From the NCBI GenBank assembly GCA_964605095.1, contig CAZSBS010000278.1:1-6150 (forward strand): DNA of 6,150 nt, written 5' to 3'. Below are positions 1 through 6,120 of the stretch, one piece after another (within the stretch, counting starts at the first letter, position 1; each line of letters starts with the position of its first letter). Source of the DNA: JAUWQU01 sp964605095 (GTDB lineage Bacteria > Planctomycetota > Phycisphaerae > SM23-33). Below the pieces are notes generated by a model that saw only the letters and a list, made by a program, of their open reading frames with translations, did not search any database and was not told the DNA's origin. The position numbers and the translations under genes are program-made.

Positions 1-1046
1 GCCACGTCGAGAAGTACTGGATGGCCCCCAGCCCGGACAATGACATCGGCGGCGTGGACCTCTACGTCGGCGGGGCCGAGCACGCCGTGCTGCACCTGCT
101 CTACGCGCGGTTCTGGCACAAGGTGCTCTACGACCTCGGCTGCGTCTCCACACCCGAGCCGTTCGCCAAGCTCTTCAACCAGGGCATGATCCTCAGCTTC
201 ACCTACCGAGACAGCCGGGATGTGTCCTGGCCGCACGACCAGGTTGACCTGACCGGCGAGGCACCGGTGCTCAAGACAACCGGCGAGAAGCTCGCCGTCA
301 GCGTCGAGAAAATGTCCAAGAGCCTTCGCAACGTGGTTACGCCCGACGAAGTGATCGAGAAGTACGGGGCCGACACGTTCCGGCTGTACGAGATGTTCAT
401 GGGCCCGCTGGACGCCTCCAAGCCGTGGAACACCCAGGATGTGCCCGGCGTGTATCGCTTCCTCAACCGCGTATGGCGGATGATAGAGCCGATGGACTTG
501 ACTTCGGAAAAGCAGAACTTACACATTGTGAGCGAGGACAAGGCACGGCCTCAGATTGAGAAACTACTCCACAAGCTCATCAAGAAGGTGGGTGACGACA
601 TCGTGGCGATGAAGTTCAACACCGCAATCGCGGCGATGATGGAGTTTTGGAATGTGGTTTACAAGGAACGCGACTGGATATCCCAGCGGGAATGGGTCTC
701 AGGCGTTATCTCGAAATCGCAATTTGAGCGGTTCGTGCTGCTGCTGGCGCCGCTGGCGCCGCACATCGCCGAGGAGCTCTGGCAGCAACTTGGACACGAT
801 GGATCATTGTCTTACGAGCCCTGGCCGAAATGCGATGAGGCCATGCTGGTCGAGGACACGATCGAGCTGCCCGTACAGGTGAACGGAAAGGTCCGCGCCC
901 GCATCACCGTGCCGGTCGCTGCAAGCCAGGATGAGATACTCCAGGCAGCCCTGGCCAATGAACGCATAGCTGAAATGGTTCAAGGCAAGCAGGTGGTAAA
1001 GCAGATCGTCGTGCCGGGCAAGATGGTGAACATCGTGGTGAAATGA
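1..1046 (+). CDS. leuS: Leucyl-tRNA synthetase, C-terminal part (5' end outside window)
   Basis: Class I aminoacyl-tRNA synthetase that attaches leucine to tRNA-Leu in the cytoplasm. The frame is open from base 3; the start and N-terminal half (HIGH motif, most of the editing domain) lie to the left. Visible in order: the family signature [20 protein letters not shown] of the catalytic Rossmann fold (bases 54-113), the LFNQGMI strand, the EKMSKS ATP-binding loop with KMSKS at bases 309-323, the [15 protein letters not shown] segment that follows it, the helical anticodon-binding domain (about bases 540-800, including [15 protein letters not shown]), and the small C-terminal tRNA-contacting domain beginning near VNGKVRARI and ending at TGA. 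The visible part is about 347 codons, so roughly 450-500 residues are missing, judged from the usual LeuRS length. The frame is intact and catalytic residues are present, so the gene looks functional. Identity is secure from these motifs. Confidence 0.97.
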   Translation, partial: HVEKYWMAPSPDNDIGGVDLYVGGAEHAVLHLLYARFWHKVLYDLGCVSTPEPFAKLFNQGMILSFTYRDSRDVSWPHDQVDLTGEAPVLKTTGEKLAVSVEKMSKSLRNVVTPDEVIEKYGADTFRLYEMFMGPLDASKPWNTQDVPGVYRFLNRVWRMIEPMDLTSEKQNLHIVSEDKARPQIEKLLHKLIKKVGDDIVAMKFNTAIAAMMEFWNVVYKERDWISQREWVSGVISKSQFERFVLLLAPLAPHIAEELWQQLGHDGSLSYEPWPKCDEAMLVEDTIELPVQVNGKVRARITVPVAASQDEILQAALANERIAEMVQGKQVVKQIVVPGKMVNIVVK

Positions 1047-1053
1047 AAATGAT

Positions 1054-1071
1054 CCGCCCCTGATGGGGCGG
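1054..1071 (+). terminator. GC-rich hairpin just after leuS, possible terminator or repeat edge
   Basis: A perfect 7-bp stem, CCGCCCC (1054-1060) with GGGGCGG (1065-1071), around a TGAT loop, starting 7 bases after the leuS stop. Position and stability fit a transcription terminator, but no T run follows (next bases AGGGTTG). The same stem recurs at 1131-1148 with a different loop, so it may equally be the outer edge of the repeat element in this gap. I cannot separate the two readings from sequence alone. Confidence 0.35.
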
Positions 1072-1130
1072 AGGGTTGTAGCCACGGGTGGAGCGCAGCG
1101 AAACCCGTGGGGGATGATTTCTTCACGCGC

Positions 1131-1148
1131 CCGCCCCGGACGGGGCGG
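1131..1148 (+). repeat. Second CCGCCCC/GGGGCGG hairpin
   Basis: A perfect stem, CCGCCCC (1131-1137) and GGGGCGG (1142-1148), with a GGAC loop; it can close one pair further to an 8-bp stem with a two-base loop. The stem is identical to the one at 1054-1071 but the loop differs, and in both cases the next bases are AGG. Repetition of the stem with a changed loop suggests the arms are maintained as structure. Confidence 0.6.
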
Positions 1149-1232
1149 AGGAAGTGCAACGGATTAAGCCACCGGCGCCATGCAGTGAGACTCCTTTACC
1201 CCTCCGGGGTAAGAATGTAATGTGAAACTTTT

Positions 1233-1274
1233 CCACGGGTTCCGCGACGCCCAAGGCCGTCGCTTCACCCGTGG
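1233..1274 (+). repeat. Long stem-loop, right-hand REP-like unit
   Basis: CCACGGGT (1233-1240) pairs with ACCCGTGG (1267-1274). After a three-base symmetric mismatch (TCC against TTC), GCGACG (1244-1249) pairs with CGTCGC (1258-1263), leaving an eight-base loop. That gives 14 base pairs in all. It would form in RNA of either strand and ends 54 bases before the next start codon, so in a transcript it would sit in the 5' leader of the URO-D-like gene. Confidence 0.6.
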
Positions 1275-1315
1275 CTACAACCCATCGCCCCGCCAGGGCG
1301 AAAGGACAATGGACG

Positions 1316-1321
1316 AAGGAG
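1316..1321 (+). promoter_or_regulatory. Ribosome binding site of the URO-D-like gene
   Basis: AAGGAG lies 7 bases before the ATG at 1329. It is a near-ideal Shine-Dalgarno match with good spacing, and fixes the start of this gene. Confidence 0.8.
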
Positions 1322-1328
1322 AATAAGG

Positions 1329-2561
1329 ATGTCGATTTCTCCCAAGGATAAAGACACGCTTCGCCGTTTGGCGGGCGAGGTTGCCGAGATCGCGGCGCTG
1401 CCGGTCCACAAGGAGAAGGCCGACATGTGGCGGCGGCTCAACCGGCTCGAGCCCGTCCGGCCTATGGTGTGGATAAACGAGGTGTGCTGGGAGGAGATGG
1501 GCGAGGAGGCCCAGTTGACCATCGCCGACCCCGTCCTGCGCGAGGCTGAAAGGAGAATGCGCCACTGGCTGTACCATTGGCGGCATCTGCCGGTTGACAT
1601 GATCGTCGATGGCTGGATCCCCAGCCCGCTGGTCATTACCGACACCGGCTTCGGCATGGAGACACAGGCCGAGCACACGAAGTCCGACATCGCCAAGAAC
1701 GCGATCGACTACATTCCGATCATCCGAAGCGAGTCGGACGTGGCGAAGATACGCCCCACCGTTGTGACGTGCGACCGCGCCGCCGGCGACCGCAACGCCG
1801 AGCTGCTCGACAGCGTGCTGGGCGACCTGGTGGAGGTGCGACAGGTCGGCATGACCACCACGTGGTTCGCCCCGTGGGACACGCTGATCCAGTGGTACGG
1901 CATCCAGGAGTTGTACACGGACATGATCGACCGCCCGGAGCTGGTCCGCATGTCCATCGCCCGGATGGTGGACGTCATGATCGACCGCTTCGAGCAGTAC
2001 GAGCGGATGGGGCTGCTGAGCCTCAACAACGCCAACTACCGCGTTGGCTCCGGCGGGCTGGGCTACAGCGACGAATTGCCCCAGCCGGACTTCGACGGCA
2101 AACACGTCCGCATGATCGACATGTGGGGCAACTCGACGCCGCAGATATTCTCCTGCGTCTCGCCGGAGATGCACTGGGAGTTCGCGCTGAAGGACGAGAT
2201 GCGAATCCTCGATCGGTTCGGCCTGAACTGCTACGGCTGCTGCGAGCCGCTGCACCACAAGGTGGACATCCTCCGCCGCATTCCGCGCCTGCGGCGGATT
2301 TCCATGAGCCCGTTCGTCAACATCGAACAAGGGGCAGCGGCCATCGGGCAGGACTTCATCTACTCAGCCAAGCCGAACCCGGCCGTGCTGGCGTCAAACT
2401 CGTGGCACCCGGACCTGGCCCGGCGCGACCTGGCGGAACTGCTGGAGAAGACCCGCGGCCTGCATCTGGAGATAATCCTCAAGGACATCCACACCACCCG
2501 GGGCGAACCCAAACGCCTCTGGGACTGGGCCAGAATGGCCATGGAAATGGTGGGTCGGTAG
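1329..2561 (+). CDS. Uroporphyrinogen decarboxylase (URO-D) superfamily protein, possible methyltransferase-like enzyme
   Basis: A 410-residue soluble protein with no signal peptide or membrane segment. The overall pattern is that of the URO-D/MtaA/CmuA TIM-barrel superfamily: an N-terminal helical segment, then EPVRPMVWI (41-49), a long helical middle, the glycine-rich GSGGLGYSDELP (240-251), the cysteine cluster NCYGCCEPLHHK (300-311), RRISMSPFVN (322-331), AKPNPAVLA (347-355) and a C-terminal LEIILKDIHTTRGEPKRLWDW (380-400). Family members decarboxylate uroporphyrinogen III (HemE) or move methyl groups between corrinoid proteins and thiols (MtaA, CmuA). It is not an ordinary HemE: the N-terminal arginine-rich MRQAGRY-type motif that binds the porphyrin carboxylates is absent. 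The C301/C304/C305 cluster sits about where methyltransferase members have their HxC zinc motif, yet no cysteine follows residue 305. Substrate unknown. A strong ribosome site supports the start; no partner gene (corrinoid protein, activator) is in view. The superfamily call is from recalled motifs and no search was run. Confidence 0.78.
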   Translation: MSISPKDKDTLRRLAGEVAEIAALPVHKEKADMWRRLNRLEPVRPMVWINEVCWEEMGEEAQLTIADPVLREAERRMRHWLYHWRHLPVDMIVDGWIPSPLVITDTGFGMETQAEHTKSDIAKNAIDYIPIIRSESDVAKIRPTVVTCDRAAGDRNAELLDSVLGDLVEVRQVGMTTTWFAPWDTLIQWYGIQELYTDMIDRPELVRMSIARMVDVMIDRFEQYERMGLLSLNNANYRVGSGGLGYSDELPQPDFDGKHVRMIDMWGNSTPQIFSCVSPEMHWEFALKDEMRILDRFGLNCYGCCEPLHHKVDILRRIPRLRRISMSPFVNIEQGAAAIGQDFIYSAKPNPAVLASNSWHPDLARRDLAELLEKTRGLHLEIILKDIHTTRGEPKRLWDWARMAMEMVGR

Positions 2562-2699
2562 CCGGGAAAAGCAAACGGCGGAAACCGGGAACCCGAAGAA
2601 CAAGAACCTTCTTGGGCTGTTCCATGTTCCATGTTCCGGGTTCCGTCTCTTGGGCTGTTCCGGGTTCCTGGTTCCAGATTCCTGGTTCCGCTTTTTTTA
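2557..2699. repeat. Heptad (7-bp) repeat tract between convergent genes, overlapping both stop codons
   Basis: The whole convergent gap is repeat. On the plus strand TTCC recurs every 7 bases: GTTCC at 2619, 2626, 2633 and 2640, then 2657, 2664, 2671, 2678 (ATTCC) and 2685. Two longer direct repeats, CTTGGGCTGTTCC (2611-2623 and 2649-2661), start the two runs. The left edge, GGTAGCCGGGAAAAG (2557-2571), recurs exactly at 6047-6061 after hemL, and similarity continues through GGCGGAA (25 of 27 bases match). The right edge read on the minus strand is a seven-A run followed by GCGGAACCAGG, the same A-rich GCGGAACC module. The TAG of the URO-D-like gene and the TAA of the GH2 gene both fall inside the repeat. 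No gene is supported here; short open frames across it merely translate the repeat. Confidence 0.8.
2588..2623 (+). terminator. Imperfect stem-loop after the URO-D-like gene, possible terminator
   Basis: GGAACCC then AAGAA (2588-2600, with G2595 unpaired) can pair with TTCTT, GGG and GTTCC (2609-2623, with CT bulged). This gives about 12 pairs around an eight-base loop, 26 bases after the stop. A competing smaller hairpin is CAAGAA/TTCTTG at 2601-2614. No T run follows directly; the seven-T run at 2692-2698 is 68 bases further on. It could end transcription of the plus-strand gene or simply be part of the repeat tract. Confidence 0.3.
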
Positions 2700-4466
2700 C
2701 TCCCCTTCCCCGCGGAAGATCTTCGCTATGCGGGCCATGTCGAACTTGGGCGTGCGGTCGTAGTTGTAGATTCCGTTCTGCTCCTGCTCCACGTCGGTAA
2801 GCTGCGTGTAGCACCAGCCCGTCATGTGCCCCAGGCTCGCCATGCCGCGGACCATGCCTTCCAGGCGGCTGTAGAACTCCTCGATGGTCTTGGGCTCCTG
2901 CCCGTAGCCCCATGAGGTCTTGCTGTGGGGCCGCCGGCCCTCGGGAATCCACTTGATCCCGCCGAACTCGTCGACGAGGTACGGCTGGCCCTCGTAGGGC
3001 GCGTCGAACTCCGGGAAGTTTCTGAAAACGCCCTTCTCAGCCGCCGGCGTCAGGGCCTCGACCAGCTTGGCCGGGTCCTGCTCGTAGTTGTGCACCGTGT
3101 ACAGGTCCGTGCGATAGTGGATATACCCGCTGGAGTCGTTGACCGGGCGTGTCGGGTCCAGCGCGCGGGTCAGGTCGTAGGCGTCCAGGTGCAGCCGGGC
3201 GTGCTGCGGGGTGCCGGCGTTGCCGCGGCTCTCGTTGAACGGCGTCCACGCGATGATCGACGGGTGGTTGCGGTCGCGCTGGATCACCTCGCGCCACTCG
3301 CTCAGGAAGTTCCAGGCGCTCTGGGCCCGCGCCTCGTCCGAGGCCGGCTGCCACATCGCCATGCCCCAGCTCGCCGACTCGCCCCAGGTCAGGTATCCAA
3401 GCTTGTCCGCCCAATAATGGAAGCGTTCCTCGAAGACCTTCTGGTGCAGCCTGGCGCCGTTGAAGCCCGCCGCCATCGACAACTCAATGTCCCGCCGCAG
3501 GGCGTCGTCGCCGGGGGCAGTCCATATTCCATCCGGGTAGAAGCCCTGGTCCAGCACCAGCCGGAGGTGGATCGGCTCGTTGTTCAGCAGGATTCGGTCG
3601 CCCTCGACATGCACCTTGCGAAGCCCCGCATAGCTGCGGACGCTGTCGACGACGGCGCCGGCGGCATCGAGAACCTGGAGTGTCAACTCGTACAGGAAAG
3701 GCGAAGCGGGCGACCAGCTTTGCGGGTTGCTTAGCCGGACATCACACGCGCACCCGTTGGTCGCGGGGACCTCGGCCGAGGCGACCACGCTCGCGCCGTC
3801 GCTTACGGCCACGCGGAAAGTGAGCCCCCTGCCGGCCGAGAGAAAACGCGGCTCGACGATGAACCGCCCGCCGTCGAGGTCCGGCGTGATCCGGCAGTCG
3901 CTCAGGCCTTGCGGCGAGGCCGCCTCCATCCAGACCGTCTGCCAGATGCCCGTCGTCCGCGTGTAGCTGCACCCGCGCGAGTAGTAGTCCGAGCACTGCT
4001 TGCCGCACGTCTGCCGGCCGGAGCGCTGCTCGTCGCGCACGTGTACGACCAGGCTGTGCGACGAGCCCGGCTTAACCAGCGGGGTGATGTCCATCGTGAA
4101 CGACGACGACCCGCCGCGATGCCGGCCCGCACGATTGCCGTCGACGAAGACCTCGCACTCGTAGTCCACCGCACCGAAGTGCAACAGCACCCGCCGCCTG
4201 TTCCACCCGGCCGGGACGGCGATCATCCGCTGATACCACATGCACTCGATGAAGTCCACGTGGGCGACGCCGGACAGCACGCTCTCCGGGCAGAACGGCA
4301 CGACGATGCGCCCGTCCAGGCCGCGGGACTCTTGCAGCTTGCGGCTGAGCCCGGACTTGCCCGCGTCCAGGGCGAACGTCCACGTGCCGTTGAGATTCAC
4401 CCAATCCTCGCGATAGAACTGCGGGCGAGGATGCTCGCTACGCGGAATCCGCTCCAACTCTGCCAT
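2697..4466 (-). CDS. Glycoside hydrolase family 2 protein (beta-glucuronidase/beta-galactosidase type), cytoplasmic
   Basis: A 589-residue GH2 enzyme that would release a terminal beta-linked sugar with retention of configuration. Domains in order: sugar-binding jelly roll (about 1-180, with [10 protein letters not shown] at 22-31, VPFCPES, WYQR at 77-80 and [16 protein letters not shown] at 95-110), ending in the family hallmark [14 protein letters not shown] (168-181); an Ig-like domain (about 182-285); and a catalytic TIM barrel (about 290-589). The acid/base is E412 in TPFNESRG; the likely nucleophile is E500 in YLVDEFGG. W551 and the ending [12 protein letters not shown] match the usual GH2 C-terminal pattern. 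No signal peptide is seen, so it probably acts in the cytoplasm on imported oligosaccharides or glycosides. Which sugar it removes (galactose, glucuronate, arabinopyranose) cannot be read. It faces the URO-D-like gene and is divergent from hemL, so it is its own transcription unit. The start is set by AAGGAG 9 bases upstream. No lesion is seen. Confidence 0.93.
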   Translation of the reverse strand: MAELERIPRSEHPRPQFYREDWVNLNGTWTFALDAGKSGLSRKLQESRGLDGRIVVPFCPESVLSGVAHVDFIECMWYQRMIAVPAGWNRRRVLLHFGAVDYECEVFVDGNRAGRHRGGSSSFTMDITPLVKPGSSHSLVVHVRDEQRSGRQTCGKQCSDYYSRGCSYTRTTGIWQTVWMEAASPQGLSDCRITPDLDGGRFIVEPRFLSAGRGLTFRVAVSDGASVVASAEVPATNGCACDVRLSNPQSWSPASPFLYELTLQVLDAAGAVVDSVRSYAGLRKVHVEGDRILLNNEPIHLRLVLDQGFYPDGIWTAPGDDALRRDIELSMAAGFNGARLHQKVFEERFHYWADKLGYLTWGESASWGMAMWQPASDEARAQSAWNFLSEWREVIQRDRNHPSIIAWTPFNESRGNAGTPQHARLHLDAYDLTRALDPTRPVNDSSGYIHYRTDLYTVHNYEQDPAKLVEALTPAAEKGVFRNFPEFDAPYEGQPYLVDEFGGIKWIPEGRRPHSKTSWGYGQEPKTIEEFYSRLEGMVRGMASLGHMTGWCYTQLTDVEQEQNGIYNYDRTPKFDMARIAKIFRGEGE

Positions 4467-4475
4467 CGAATGTGT

Positions 4476-4481
4476 CTCCTT
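4476..4481 (-). promoter_or_regulatory. Ribosome binding site of the GH2 gene
   Basis: On the minus strand AAGGAG lies 9 bases upstream of the ATG whose first base is 4466. It is a strong match that fixes the GH2 start and makes coding use of the same bases by hemL unlikely. Confidence 0.8.
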
Positions 4482-4697
4482 TACAGGTTCACAGGCCCCA
4501 CACTCTACCGCGGCAGGCGCCGGGGGGAAAGACCAGGCTTTTCAGTTGGGAACAATCCATCGTGTGCCGGATGCGGCGGTTTGCGAGTCCCGTCGGGACG
4601 AAGCAACCACGTGTGATGGAAAAGGCTTGCATGGGGCCGCGGGGGCGACGGACAATGCTTGGGATTGGTCGGATTGGGGTTGTTGGAACCGGTTATT

Positions 4698-4701
4698 GGA
4701 G
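4698..4701 (+). promoter_or_regulatory. Likely ribosome binding site deciding a TTG start for hemL
   Basis: GGAG lies 7 bases before an in-frame TTG at 4709. The ATGs upstream in the same frame (4616, 4631, 4655) have weaker or badly placed purine tracts, and starting at 4709 gives a protein of normal HemL length. Confidence 0.55.
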
Positions 4702-4708
4702 CAGGAAA

Positions 4709-6031
4709 TTGTCAGAGACGAATCAGAGTGATCGTACGGCGAAGTCGCGGGCGGCGTTTCGTCGCGGCTCGAAGGTGCTTGTCGGCGGGGTGAACTCGCC
4801 GGTGCGGGCCTTCGCGGCCGTGGGAGGCACGCCGGTGGTCATCGAACGGGCCAAGGGCTCGCGGATAACGGACATCGACGGCAACGAGTACGTGGATTAC
4901 GTGGGCAGTTACGGTCCAGCCATCCTTGGCCACGCGCCGGAGGAGGTGGCGACGGCGATTTGCAAGGCCATTCACCGCGGGACAAGCTACGGCGCGCCGA
5001 CGGAGTTCGAGACGCGCCTTGCCGAGGCCATCGTCGCGGCGGTCGAGTCGATCGAGAAAGTCCGCTTCGTCTCCAGCGGCACCGAGGCCGCCATGAGCGC
5101 CATCCGCCTGGCGCGCGGGGCGACGGGGCGAAACAAGATCGTCAAGTTCATCGGCTGCTACCACGGCCACGCCGACGCACTGTTAGTCTCGGCCGGCAGC
5201 GGCGCCCTTACGCTGGGCATGCCCAGCAGCCCCGGCGTGCCGCCTGGCGCCACGGCTGACACACTCCTGGCATCGTACAACGATCTTGAAAGCGTCCGCG
5301 AGGCCTTCAGGCTGAACAAGGGGCAGATCGCGGCCGTGATTGTCGAGCCGGTTGCTGGGAACATGGGCGTCGTGCCGCCGGAGGATGGCTTTCTGGCGGG
5401 CCTGCGGGAGCTTTGCGCCACCGAGGGTGCGTTGCTGATCTTCGACGAGGTGATGACGGGCTTCCGTGTCGCCTTGGGCGGCGCCCAGAAGCTTTACGGC
5501 GTGCGCCCGGACCTTACGGTGCTGGGCAAGATCGTCGGAGGCGGCATGCCGGTCGGGGCGTTCGGCGGCAGCGCCGAACTCATGAGCCACCTGGCCCCCG
5601 AGGGCCCTGTATACCAGGCAGGGACGCTGTCTGGCAACCCGGCCGCGATGGCAGCCGGGCTGGAAACGCTCACCGAACTGCGGGCCGAGGGCTTCTATGA
5701 GCAACTGGAGTCCAGGAGCGCCGCACTCGCCGCCGGCCTGGCCGACGCCGCCGAAGCGGCCGGCCTCGGCGGGAAGGTCTTCTTCACGCGGGTCGCAAGC
5801 ATGCTCTGCTGCTTCTTCACGCCCGGCCCGGTGCGCGACTTCGCCTCCGCGACAGCCAGCAACACCGAGGCGTACAAGGCTTATTTCCACGCGATGCTCA
5901 ATGCCGGCGTGTACCTGGCACCCAGCCAGTACGAGGCGATGTTCGTGTCGATCGCCCACAGCGACGAGGACATGGCCCTGACGTGCCAGGCCGCCAAAGC
6001 GGGCTTCGCCGCGGCGGCCAAGGCGCTGTAG
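4709..6031 (+). CDS. hemL: Glutamate-1-semialdehyde 2,1-aminomutase
   Basis: A PLP enzyme that converts glutamate-1-semialdehyde to 5-aminolevulinate, the last step of the C5 route into haem, sirohaem and cobalamin precursors; cytoplasmic. From the TTG start it has 440 residues, against about 430 in typical HemL. Motifs: [10 protein letters not shown] (26-35), [11 protein letters not shown] (55-65), [11 protein letters not shown] (91-101), the PLP phosphate-binding [17 protein letters not shown] (121-137), [10 protein letters not shown] (150-159), [14 protein letters not shown] (211-224), FDEVMTGFR (245-253) with D246 for the pyridine nitrogen, [16 protein letters not shown] (272-287) with Schiff-base K274 at bases 5528-5530, and [13 protein letters not shown] (305-317). 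All key residues are present. The frame continues upstream to a GTG at 4472, but those 79 codons show no HemL homology. Alternative starts are ATG 4655 (18 residues longer), 4631 and 4616. No hemA or other haem gene is adjacent. Function is certain; the start is moderately so. Confidence 0.96.
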   Translation: MSETNQSDRTAKSRAAFRRGSKVLVGGVNSPVRAFAAVGGTPVVIERAKGSRITDIDGNEYVDYVGSYGPAILGHAPEEVATAICKAIHRGTSYGAPTEFETRLAEAIVAAVESIEKVRFVSSGTEAAMSAIRLARGATGRNKIVKFIGCYHGHADALLVSAGSGALTLGMPSSPGVPPGATADTLLASYNDLESVREAFRLNKGQIAAVIVEPVAGNMGVVPPEDGFLAGLRELCATEGALLIFDEVMTGFRVALGGAQKLYGVRPDLTVLGKIVGGGMPVGAFGGSAELMSHLAPEGPVYQAGTLSGNPAAMAAGLETLTELRAEGFYEQLESRSAALAAGLADAAEAAGLGGKVFFTRVASMLCCFFTPGPVRDFASATASNTEAYKAYFHAMLNAGVYLAPSQYEAMFVSIAHSDEDMALTCQAAKAGFAAAAKAL

Positions 6032-6120
6032 TGGTGGTCAGTAGCCGGTAGCCGGGAAAAGAAAAAGGCGGAACCTGGAACAGGGAACCTGGAACCCGGA
6101 AAGACAAACAGCGGAACCGG
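6029..6120 (+). repeat. Heptad repeat tract beginning at the hemL stop codon
   Basis: Counting from the TAG at 6029, a seven-base period runs for about 13 units. There is a perfect tandem TAGCCGG TAGCCGG (6042-6055), then an A-rich stretch with GGCGG, then GGAAC at 6070, 6077, 6084, 6091 and GGAAA at 6098, all in one phase. After AAGACAAACA the GCGGAACCGG module recurs at 6111-6120. GGTAGCCGGGAAAAG (6047-6061) is identical to 2557-2571 after the URO-D-like gene. It may act as a 3' untranslated structure or spacer, but no strong hairpin plus T-run terminator is visible. Bases 6121-6150 beyond it show nothing I can name. Confidence 0.78.

Larger units (their letters stand above)
1054..1301. repeat. 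BIME-like inverted doublet of a REP-like 'GTAGCCACGGGT' repeat
   Basis: Two copies of one unit face each other across the leuS-to-URO-D-like gap. Bases 1065-1095 are the imperfect reverse complement of 1261-1291. The core, GGGTTGTAGCCACGGGT (1073-1089), matches ACCCGTGGCTACAACCC (1267-1283) without error over 17 bases. Each unit also folds on itself: CCACGGGT 1082-1089 pairs with ACCCGTGG 1103-1110 on the left, and 1233-1240 pairs with 1267-1274 on the right. The right copy has a longer loop with an extra GCGACG/CGTCGC stem. Between them are two further hairpins: CCGCCCC/GGGGCGG (1131-1148) and TTACCCC/GGGGTAA (1196-1212). There is no coding potential or transposase. The arrangement resembles the REP doublets (BIMEs) of enterobacteria; similarity to planctomycete gap repeats is from memory. 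The element must also contain or displace the promoter of the downstream gene. Confidence 0.75.
4467..4708. promoter_or_regulatory. Divergent control region between the GH2 gene and hemL
   Basis: If hemL begins at the TTG at 4709, this 242-base gap must hold promoters for both genes. The hemL frame stays open through it back to a GTG at 4472, but the translation lacks HemL-like sequence and that GTG lies beside the GH2 ribosome site. Small visible structures are the hairpin GTCCC/GGGAC (4587-4591 with 4595-4599) and a direct GGATTGG pair (4662-4668, 4671-4677). I see no convincing sigma-70 promoter on either strand and no operator or riboswitch that I recognise. Confidence 0.5.

Noticed and set aside
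484..720. Less GC-rich stretch inside leuS as a sign of recombination
   Set aside because: It matches the helical anticodon-binding domain with many K, N, I and M residues, and the frame and family pattern continue without a break.
1195..1223. Possible promoter TTTACC with 17-base spacing to TAATGT before the URO-D-like gene
   Set aside because: Matches are weak (about 4 of 6 and 3 of 6) and the stretch is occupied by the TTACCCC/GGGGTAA hairpin.
1275..2330. Long open frame on the minus strand across the URO-D-like gene
   Set aside because: A shadow frame of high-GC coding DNA: low-complexity composition rich in H, V, R, A and D, no family motifs, and the plus-strand gene has recognisable motifs and a ribosome site.
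1329..2561. Naming this gene hemE because hemL is in the same window
   Set aside because: The HemE arginine motif is missing, the length and C-terminal motifs differ, and hemL lies beyond an oppositely oriented GH2 gene, so there is no shared operon.
2611..2689. CRISPR-like regular repeats
   Set aside because: The repeat unit is 7 bases with no unique spacers and no cas genes nearby; it is a degenerate tandem heptad array.
1769..2800. Plus-strand open frame overlapping the URO-D-like gene and the repeat tract
   Set aside because: Rich in R, G, P and H as expected of an off-frame reading, it runs through the heptad repeat and into antisense GH2 sequence.
4628..4656. Possible hemL promoter TTGCAT with 17-base spacing to GACAAT
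   Set aside because: Partial consensus matches with a very GC-rich spacer; such matches arise by chance in a gap of this size.
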